Shown: positions 57,870-64,000 of the stretch, one piece after another | Position numbering within the stretch: the stretch's first letter is position 1 | Layout of the letters: each line of letters starts with the position of its first letter | From: Haloterrigena gelatinilytica | Lineage (GTDB): Archaea; Halobacteriota; Halobacteria; Halobacteriales; Natrialbaceae | Direction: 5' to 3' | DNA length: 64,000 bases | Assembly: GCF_013342145.1 (NCBI RefSeq) | Contig: NZ_JABUQZ010000001.1 | Location: 4,216,001 to 4,280,000 of the forward strand | Notes under the pieces: model-generated | Told to the model about the DNA's origin: nothing | Seen by the model: only the letters and a program-made list of their open reading frames with translations | Database searches by the model: none | Position numbers and translations under genes: made by a program

Positions 57870-60800
57870 CGATTCGAGCACCAGGCATCGCCTCATTGTC
57901 GAGCATTTCGGTACCCCACGCATCGCCGTCCGTCCGGGTAATCAGATGCTCGTACAGCGGTTCCAGCACGGCAAAGCTCAGGATATCACTTTGGTCCCCG
58001 GGGACGATACTGTAGGCCTGGTGAAGGTTTTCGATACACCCGTCGACATCGGGTTCTTCCAGCAGATTCCGTACTTTTTCGACAGTCATATCCAGATCAT
58101 GGTCATCGATGACATCCTCTGCCGGTTCATGATCGCCTGCAACGAACTGCCGTTGGACCACGTCCTGCCGGAGGTCGTATGCATCGGCTGGATCGATACC
58201 GACGTCCCCGGCAAATTCCTCAACGCGGTCAGCCGTATTCCGCACCATCTCCACGACGTCATCGACCACGGTCTCCACGGCGACGGTAACGTGATCCGCG
58301 ATCATACCGCGAACCGCCTCCCAGTCGTCGTTTTGGACGGCAGCAACGAACTCCGGATCGGTCCACAGATAACCGTTGATCAGCTGTGGATTCGATGCGA
58401 CCCGGTTGATCGATCGGAGCAACTTTTCATGTTCCGGCCGGTTCCGGACGTCATCAAAGAGATCGACGATCCCTTGTCCGCCTTCAGCGTACTCGAAGAC
58501 GGCGACCTGCTGAGTCTCCGGGTTGATGCCGTACAGTAACTGGGCCTGATTGACGCCACTCACGTCTGCGATGATCTCTAACAAGAGATGAGCGGCGGTG
58601 TAATGGATCGAATTCTCCAGATCCTCATCCGGGTTGTGGGTGTCAAACCGGTCACGGAACTCGCGGTATTCTTCGTCTTCGAGGAACGCATCGATAAACT
58701 CGCTGAGATCCCAGACCGCTCCGCGCGTTCTGAGAGAGAATCCCAGCGGTTGGTTGAACGCGATCGTGACCTCCTGTTGGTTATTCCGATCCGGATTGAA
58801 CGGGGTACTGTTACCGGTCGTCGGATCACCCATAGGATCTGCGGGTGTAATGGTCAGCTCAACAGCGTCCAGCCGGACATCCGGCGACATATACGTGACA
58901 GTGATCCCATCTGCTGTTGACACGTCTTCGTTGAAGACGGTAGAGATCTGGGGATCCGAATGAAGCTGCCCAAACTCCATGGTGTCACTGCCATGCGGTC
59001 CAGTATCCCAGAAATCACGTCCTATGTAGAGTGACTCGGTACAGTACCGGACAATTGATTGGGCGCGGTTTCCTGAATAATCACGGACGCGCTTTACAGG
59101 CAGCGTGTTTGGCGTGATCACGTTCTGCCCAGGTTCTGTGCTGAGACCAGCAACATCGAAGTAGTAATCCGCCTCGTCTTCCGGAGGAGCGTCCTGGACA
59201 GGAGGATTAAATATCTGCAGGGACTGGTCTGATAGATATTTTGCCATGAACGGGGCATATTCGAAGAAGAGCGTGGTCAGCGGTGCCTCCGTTCGCTGCG
59301 CATCATTCTCGTCCTCATCTTCATCGTTCACAAACCGGCGGTCAGACAAGATGTCAACACGGTCCTCTTCGTCATCTGCATCGTGTTCCTCTTCCGGGAC
59401 GATCGAAAACGTCTCCCCTGCCTCGGCAAAGTATGAGGTAGGGACGTAATGCGGTGGCTGGAGCTGTTCACCGACATCATCCAGCGCCACGGCGCGATCG
59501 AAGAAGTACACCGCCCGGAGCAACGCCTTAAAGGCACGTACCATCAAATGGCCATAGATCGTGTTTTCGCCCTCCTCTCGCTCGTATTCCTGACCGATAA
59601 AGCAGTACAGCTCCTGGAGCGACTTCTTGAGGTAGTAGGCTTGCCGCCATCGTTGTCCCCGCTGCCGCAATTCCTCGTCTCTACGGATTCCACGGGCTGT
59701 CTGCAATGCCTCCATGGCCTCCCCATATCCCAGATTATAGGGGAAGGCCTCCGGAACCCCGTCCAACGACGGCGCGAGGGACGCCAGGTCATCCTGGATA
59801 TCGTATAGCTGCCGGTCGAGGCGGTCATACCAGTCCCGGCGATCCAGATCATCGTCGGTGAGCAGATCAGTGAGTTGCGCAAGGTCATCGAGGAGATCAT
59901 CGACTGCCTGCTCGACAGCAGTAGTCTCCGGCTCTGCACTGTCCAGCAGTTCCTCGGTTTCCTCGCGCAGAGTACGCAGTCCCTGTTCCATCCACTCATC
60001 GAGGTCATCCCGTTCGTCCAGCTGGAGGGTGAACCGCGTTGCTGGCTCACCGACGAAACCAGCGATCTCTGTGAAGACGGCACGGTCTTGGATGTCCTGC
60101 AGCTCCCGATACGCTCGTCGCAGACCATCCTTGCTCTCCAGTCCGTCGAGCTCCCGGACCTGCTGTTCAAGCGTATTTTGCAGGATGGTACTGGGATTCT
60201 GGATCAGATGCAGGAATGCCTGGAACGAGGCCTCATCCGACTCGTTGAGGAACGATTCAAGGAAGCGTTCCCGTTGTTCGTCGTTGGATAATCCCGGCTG
60301 GCGTCGGAGTTCGTAGACAATCTCGAAAGCGCGGTAGAGCTGGTCATGAATCCAGATCAGGATTTCGTTCTCGACGTTAAGGGGCGTGGTGATTTCTGGC
60401 TCGAGGAACCGATCAGCCCGGTGGAACAGTGTCCTGTCACCCCCTTCGTTATCCAACGTGACAAGGAAATGAGCGTCATTACCCCCTTGACGCGACGCAC
60501 GGCCGATCCGTTGAACGAACTGGGACATCTCCCACGGAGCTCGGTACTGGCTGATCACCTTGATCGCCGGGATATCGATCCCTACTTCGAGTAGAGAGGT
60601 ACTCAGTATAAGATCCGTGTTCCCGAACTCGTCTGCCCCAAGCCGGAGATCAGATGTGGTCCGCTCTATGTTGAGATCGCCTTGGATGAGCTGATGCCCA
60701 AGACGTGTCTCAGCCGGTCTGGCGGTTCTGTACGGGGTATTGTTGGCGACCGTATCCCAATCGTCTTCTCCGGTGTTATGGTGGCGCCACCGCCCTTCAT

Positions 60801-62073
60801 TTTCGAAATCCTGGATCTGAAAATACCGTTGATTAACCTGGCTCACACTGTCAATAAAGGCAAGCGCCTTCTTTCGGTCACGGTCACCGTGCTCGTCCAG
60901 AAGCGCATGCGCAAACAGCAGGATTTGCTGGATGAACGTGGAACTCGTCCCGACATCCTCTGCCGAGGTTACAAAGTGGAAGTGCTCCGTGTCTTCCGTT
61001 TCCCGTTTATCTTCGGGACCGGTCTGGATAACGGAGATATTGCCTGAATCCACCCCGAACAGATCACTCCCGAACTGCTCTGGCTGATCGATCGTTGCAC
61101 TGGAGCCGATGAACAGCATCCCAACATCGTCATCCATCCGTCGTGCAATCGACTCCCGCGTATTCTTGATGATACGAGAGGCATGCGACCCATAGATCCC
61201 ATTATAGAGGTGCACTTCATCAAACACGACCGTCCGGAACTCATCGATGATATGGTAATTTGGCTTGAGCGCAAAGTTTTCTAATGAGTTAATAGTCGTG
61301 AGTAAAATATCGGGAACCTCCCCACCATTATCCGGCTGCATAGCTGCACGCGATAGTTTCAACGTGTCTTCACCAAACGTTGGACCTCCCGGCACTGTAA
61401 GCTCATACGCGTCATCGTCCCATTCCAGCGCAACAGGGTCATTCTCGTGCTCTCCACCTGTCCACTGAGCAACCGTGAATTCACCATCGTCAACGAGCGC
61501 ACTCTCTGCGACCTCACTGTTATCCCGCCGAACATTCCCGTTATAGATTCCGATCGAAATACCGGCGTCGTACTCCTCGTTCATTTCGTGCAGTGTAACG
61601 AGGAACCGCTCGAGCTGGTCTTCGAGCAGCGCGTTCCGCGGGTAGACGATCGCGATTTTCCCGAACCCATCACCGTTGTTAAACGCGAGATCGTGGAACA
61701 AGGGGCCAGAGAATCCTTCCGTCTTCCCAAACCCGGTTGGCGCGGTTAACATCGCAGCCTGGGTTTCACCCTCATCAGTCCGGGCCTGCCGCATCTCATT
61801 CAGCCGGGTCCAACACTGTTCCTGAAAGTAGGTCAACCCGTCAAATCCAAGCACATCATGCAGAACCTCCTCGATATACTCATCGTCTCCATCGTAGGAA
61901 TGCCGATCAGGCCGTTGAACCGGTCGAGAATGGTACTTAAGAGCTTCCGTTACCCGGGTCGGATCCGGATCGTTGGCATCCCAGCGCTGCCGGTTGGCTA
62001 CGATCGCCTCCAGAAGCGTTTGTACTTGCGCGTCAAACCGGTCGAAATCGGAGTGCCGGTCCGCATAGTCCAT
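57841..62073 (-). CDS. Large DEAD-like helicase with DUF1998-like C-terminus (DpdJ/DrmA-like)
   Basis: A 1410-residue protein. Helicase motifs: Walker A MLTAPTGFGKTEGF near 108, motif II VVFDEVHLYNG near 284, motif III IGSSATI, motif V STSLLEVGIDIPAIKVIS, and motif VI QRIGRASRQG near 521. A long helical middle (550-900) follows. Around 1140-1240 is a segment AAHLLLEIIADVSGV ... QVAVFEYAEGGQGIVDLFDDV, which matches the DUF1998/MZB pattern with its EGGxG turn. Such proteins pair with a PLD protein in DISARM and Dpd restriction. First gene of the cluster, with a TATA run at 62094-62106 about 25 bases upstream of its ATG. Confidence 0.85.
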   Translation of the reverse strand: MDYADRHSDFDRFDAQVQTLLEAIVANRQRWDANDPDPTRVTEALKYHSRPVQRPDRHSYDGDDEYIEEVLHDVLGFDGLTYFQEQCWTRLNEMRQARTDEGETQAAMLTAPTGFGKTEGFSGPLFHDLAFNNGDGFGKIAIVYPRNALLEDQLERFLVTLHEMNEEYDAGISIGIYNGNVRRDNSEVAESALVDDGEFTVAQWTGGEHENDPVALEWDDDAYELTVPGGPTFGEDTLKLSRAAMQPDNGGEVPDILLTTINSLENFALKPNYHIIDEFRTVVFDEVHLYNGIYGSHASRIIKNTRESIARRMDDDVGMLFIGSSATIDQPEQFGSDLFGVDSGNISVIQTGPEDKRETEDTEHFHFVTSAEDVGTSSTFIQQILLFAHALLDEHGDRDRKKALAFIDSVSQVNQRYFQIQDFENEGRWRHHNTGEDDWDTVANNTPYRTARPAETRLGHQLIQGDLNIERTTSDLRLGADEFGNTDLILSTSLLEVGIDIPAIKVISQYRAPWEMSQFVQRIGRASRQGGNDAHFLVTLDNEGGDRTLFHRADRFLEPEITTPLNVENEILIWIHDQLYRAFEIVYELRRQPGLSNDEQRERFLESFLNESDEASFQAFLHLIQNPSTILQNTLEQQVRELDGLESKDGLRRAYRELQDIQDRAVFTEIAGFVGEPATRFTLQLDERDDLDEWMEQGLRTLREETEELLDSAEPETTAVEQAVDDLLDDLAQLTDLLTDDDLDRRDWYDRLDRQLYDIQDDLASLAPSLDGVPEAFPYNLGYGEAMEALQTARGIRRDEELRQRGQRWRQAYYLKKSLQELYCFIGQEYEREEGENTIYGHLMVRAFKALLRAVYFFDRAVALDDVGEQLQPPHYVPTSYFAEAGETFSIVPEEEHDADDEEDRVDILSDRRFVNDEDEDENDAQRTEAPLTTLFFEYAPFMAKYLSDQSLQIFNPPVQDAPPEDEADYYFDVAGLSTEPGQNVITPNTLPVKRVRDYSGNRAQSIVRYCTESLYIGRDFWDTGPHGSDTMEFGQLHSDPQISTVFNEDVSTADGITVTYMSPDVRLDAVELTITPADPMGDPTTGNSTPFNPDRNNQQEVTIAFNQPLGFSLRTRGAVWDLSEFIDAFLEDEEYREFRDRFDTHNPDEDLENSIHYTAAHLLLEIIADVSGVNQAQLLYGINPETQQVAVFEYAEGGQGIVDLFDDVRNRPEHEKLLRSINRVASNPQLINGYLWTDPEFVAAVQNDDWEAVRGMIADHVTVAVETVVDDVVEMVRNTADRVEEFAGDVGIDPADAYDLRQDVVQRQFVAGDHEPAEDVIDDHDLDMTVEKVRNLLEEPDVDGCIENLHQAYSIVPGDQSDILSFAVLEPLYEHLITRTDGDAWGTEMLDNEAMPGARIDGTNIFHSL

Positions 62074-62467
62074 GCAGAGAGACTCCCGTCGGTCTAAACA
62101 TTAAACTTGCCTTATGGCAGCTATCTTACTGCTTTCGGGTAAGGAAGCAATACTGATATTAACAACTCAGAACCAATAAACGGTTTTAAATCTCGGTTTC
62201 CGGTGGTGTAGTAGAGGTAGAACGCGGCTCGCTGCCACACCTATCACCGTCCCCCAGTAAAGAGTGTGGCAGCCCGCGTACTCCTTACTCTTCAGCGAGC
62301 ATTTTGGTTCTCGAAACGGATCCGAGAGTGCGAACGTTCGGATTACAGAACGGGGTTCTCGATCGACACTCGATCGGTCTTTGTGGAATGTGTCCCAGAA
62401 GGAACTGTATTAGGCCACCTGTTCCATAACCCCCTCGTTTTAAAAGAATTAGATTTCGTTTCAAACC
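62074..62467. other. Gene-free region between the dpd-like cluster and the serine recombinase
   Basis: About 394 bases with divergent promoters: ttaaac repeats at 62094-62106 for the minus-strand helicase, and ttttaaaagaatta near 62437-62450 for the recombinase. In the middle, CGAACGTTCG at 62331-62340 lies in a context (CGAACGTTCGGATTACAGAAC) resembling that at 26109 (CGAACGTTCGGAGTACAGAG). No gene is seen. Confidence 0.5.
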
Positions 62468-63256
62468 ATGGGCCACACCGCGATCTATGCCCGAGTTTCA
62501 ACCGACAGCCAAGACAGTACCCGGCAACTTGAGGAGTGTCGCGCAGAAATCAACGACGACGAGCCGTTCGAGGTCTATGCCGAAACTGGGAGCGGTGCCG
62601 ACCCCGACCGACCAGAGATCAACCGGCTCATAGATGACATCAAGTCCGGAGACGTAGACTGCGTTGTCGTCTGGGAGATTTCCCGGATCAGCCGAAACCT
62701 CGCATTCACCGCCCAGTTTATCGAGCTCTGCGTCGAGAACGAAGTCGAACTCCACTCTCTCAACGACATCTTCCCCCGAATCCGCGCGGACAGCGACATC
62801 ATGCAAGAAATGGTTGGCAAGATCGCCGCATGGATGATGGAATTCGAACGCGAGATGATCCGCGAACGCATCAAATCCGGGATCCGTAACGCCCGATCAC
62901 AAGGCAAATGGCTCGGACGTCCACCCTACGGATTCACCACGGACGACGACGGCTATCTCATCGTTGAATCTGAAGAATACCTGAATATGCAGACCGCGCT
63001 GGAAATACTGGAGACGGACGACGATATGTCCATCAGTGCGGCAGCACGACACACTGGCGTTCCCAAATCCAGCTTGTCCCGCATCTACAAGGACGAGGAA
63101 CGGCGGAAGCTGTACCTGTTCGGTGAAGTGGACGACAGTCGTATAGTGGATGCTGTCGAAAACGATGATGACGTCACTCACGACAGCGAACTTGTCGAAC
63201 TCCGCAAACGCATCGAGAATCTTGAGGAAACGGTGGAACGCGCTGTCGGAGAATAA
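62468..63256 (+). CDS. Serine recombinase (resolvase/invertase family)
   Basis: A 262-residue serine recombinase. The catalytic domain starts MGHTAIYARVSTDSQDSTRQLEEC with nucleophile S11 and the R9 pocket, then DCVVVWEISRISRN with the family Arg residues, and the long E helix KIAAWMMEFEREMIRERIKSGIRNARSQGKWLGRPPYGF. The C-terminal part has an HTH (ISAAARHTGVPKSSLSRIYKDEE) and an acidic tail. It may resolve multimers or invert or excise a segment. An AT-rich TATA element lies about 28 bases before the ATG. The second recombinase of the element, beside the tyrosine integrase at 19893. Confidence 0.9.
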   Translation: MGHTAIYARVSTDSQDSTRQLEECRAEINDDEPFEVYAETGSGADPDRPEINRLIDDIKSGDVDCVVVWEISRISRNLAFTAQFIELCVENEVELHSLNDIFPRIRADSDIMQEMVGKIAAWMMEFEREMIRERIKSGIRNARSQGKWLGRPPYGFTTDDDGYLIVESEEYLNMQTALEILETDDDMSISAAARHTGVPKSSLSRIYKDEERRKLYLFGEVDDSRIVDAVENDDDVTHDSELVELRKRIENLEETVERAVGE

Positions 63257-63269
63257 ACTGCGATTCACA

Positions 63270-63368
63270 ATGGCCGATATCAGTGCATACGATATTGATA
63301 CACGGAGCGAACTCCCTTATGATGATGAAAGGGCACCGAACTGGCATGGAGGCATCTGGATGATGTGA
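63270..63368 (+). CDS. 32-residue protein after the recombinase
   Basis: MADISAYDIDTRSELPYDDERAPNWHGGIWMM, starting 13 bases after the recombinase stop. Its acidic composition and Trp/His-rich end are consistent with a small haloarchaeal protein, but nothing more. Confidence 0.3.
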   Translation: MADISAYDIDTRSELPYDDERAPNWHGGIWMM

Positions 63369-63451
63369 CACCAGGAACACCGAGCACCTCCAAAAGAAAT
63401 CATTTCTGCCTCGAAAATCCGGTCGGACAAACAGGGGTATTTCACCGAAAT

Positions 63452-63621
63452 CCCGGCAAGGAACCGGGTCTTCTGGACGAAAATCCCGGGGAGAAAGAGG
63501 GACGGGGGATATCGTGTTTCAGATATCCCCCTGGAAAGGGGTAATCATGGGGAGCGGTTTGTCCCCCCGTGAGGTAGGCGTCAAGCCTGTCCTGCCGCGT
63601 CCGGCAGGATAGCCGCTCCCC
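63452..63621 (+). ncRNA. Candidate structured RNA near the right end
   Basis: Hairpin 1 pairs CCCGG (63452-63456) with CCGGG (63464-63468). Hairpin 2 pairs GGGGGATATC (63504-63513) with GATATCCCCC (63522-63531), a perfect 10-bp stem. A closed multibranch unit follows: GGGGAGCGG (63549-63557) pairs with CCGCTCCCC (63613-63621), and inside it are AGGC-GTCAA-GCCT (63576-63588) and TCCTGCCG-CGTC-CGGCAGGA (63590-63609). The unit is cloverleaf-like, but there is no T-loop or anticodon arm. No gene lies between 63369 and 63768. Strand is inferred from the recombinase orientation only. Confidence 0.4.
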
Positions 63622-63698
63622 TAACATAATATTACGATTTTTCAGGGCTTCTCGCCGGCTTGACCGGGAAATCACCGAAATATCCTGTCCGTCCAGCC

Positions 63699-63727
63699 AA
63701 ATTCATATCACGTAGTGATATGAATTT
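63699..63727. repeat. 29-base palindrome with 13-base arms
   Basis: Arms AAATTCATATCAC (63699-63711) and GTGATATGAATTT (63715-63727) are exact reverse complements, separated by GTA. AT-rich sequence (tattata) follows to 63750. It lies just past the end of the last, minus-strand gene, so it may be a terminator for it, a recombination site for the serine recombinase or a protein-binding site. Confidence 0.6.
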
Positions 63728-63768
63728 GAATTTCTACATTATATAATAATCCTATCTAGCGCCGGACC

Positions 63769-64000
63769 TCATTTGTACTGCTGGTAGTTCTGACTGATCT
63801 GTGAGGCGGACATCTCGAAGAGGTCGGCTACGTCACGCTGGTTCATGTTGCTGTTGATGTAGACCTTGCAGGCGATCTCCAGGAGGTCCGGTCCCTCGTC
63901 TTCTTCATCAGTTGCCCACTCCCAGCTGCTGGCTTCTTTTGTGTCGTACGTCCAGCTGGTCGGCGGTATCCCGTCAAGATCGAACTTCTCATCCTGTCCT
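63769..64000 (-). CDS. Partial HTH protein at the window edge
   Basis: The minus strand is open from the right edge to TGA at 63769. The visible 76 residues end NQRDVADLFEMSASQISQNYQQYK, a helix-turn-helix of the psq/sigma type (MNQRDVADLFEMSASQISQNY), after an acidic stretch TDEEDEGPDLLEIACKVYI. The N-terminus is outside the window. Possibly an element regulator or transposase-like HTH. Confidence 0.6.
   Translation of the reverse strand, partial: GQDEKFDLDGIPPTSWTYDTKEASSWEWATDEEDEGPDLLEIACKVYINSNMNQRDVADLFEMSASQISQNYQQYK

Noticed and set aside
63549-63621. tRNA-like cloverleaf
   Set aside because: The outer helix has 9 bp, there is no TTC-containing T arm, no anticodon arm of 5 bp with a 7-base loop and no D-loop GG, so it is not a tRNA. 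Kept only as a structured-region candidate.
1-64000. CRISPR arrays, rRNA and tRNA genes
   Set aside because: No regularly spaced direct repeats of 25-37 bases, no rRNA-like segments, and no sequence with a complete acceptor, anticodon and T-arm pattern was found by eye.
19893-64000. Provirus interpretation of the element
   Set aside because: Integrase, helicases and virus-like small proteins are present, but no major capsid, portal, terminase, protease or spike gene could be recognised within the window.

Overview
The window is haloarchaeal chromosomal DNA. Proteins are strongly acidic, many starts are leaderless with an AT-rich TATA element about 25-30 bases upstream, and the gene content fits Halobacteria, probably the Natrialbales (inference): a TrkH potassium transporter, a Vms1-like release-factor paralogue, PRC-type proteins and a Tat-exported glycosidase. 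Positions 1 to about 19,000 are high-GC host chromosome. It carries a BrkB-type membrane protein, an alpha/beta hydrolase, two PRC-like paralogues, a response regulator, a Vms1-like protein, an aldehyde dehydrogenase, an EamA exporter, a HTH regulator, TrkH, a malate:quinone-oxidoreductase-type flavoprotein, an arylsulfotransferase-like propeller and a family 2 glycoside hydrolase, plus two small gene remnants.

From about 19,000-19,350 to the right edge (more than 44 kb) the DNA changes. It is lower in GC and consists of short, tightly overlapping genes. A tyrosine recombinase with a small accessory gene stands at the left, followed by a HerA/FtsK-like ATPase. A serine recombinase stands near 62.5 kb, and the right end lies outside the window. 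I read this as an integrative mobile element. It has no recognisable virion genes. Cargo up to 44.8 kb includes a short C5 cytosine methyltransferase, an Mrr-like nuclease, small membrane proteins, an Sm/LSM-fold protein, zinc-ribbon and AbrB-like small proteins, an SF1 helicase (minus strand), an SF2 (XPB-like) helicase and a GNAT/XF1762-like protein.

From 44.9 to 62.1 kb the element is a defence island. A three-gene CBASS-like operon holds a SLATT two-TM effector, a CD-NTase and an unrecognised possible TIM-barrel protein. Then come a TrmB-type regulator, a Panacea/DUF4065-like protein, a zinc-ribbon protein and a GIY-YIG nuclease. Next is a 12 kb minus-strand cluster of eight genes: a 1410-residue DEAD-like helicase with a DUF1998-like C-terminus, a single-HKD PLD nuclease (DpdK/DrmC-like), two TGT-fold proteins (one a full DpdA candidate with catalytic Asp residues and a zinc site), two DUF6884-type proteins, a GHKL ATPase and a GmrSD (DUF262-DUF1524) protein. 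The best reading is an archaeal 7-deazaguanine DNA modification and restriction system, related to the bacterial Dpd islands but with a different gene set. It carries no preQ0 synthesis genes, so it would draw preQ0 from the host archaeosine pathway.

Other points of note are four element genes whose coding frame reaches back to AUU or AUC with no usable AUG/GUG/UUG (three directly at a TAAT stop-start junction), three strongly folded intergenic segments (25.7, 38.45 and 63.5 kb) that may be RNAs, and a 29-base palindrome at 63,699.
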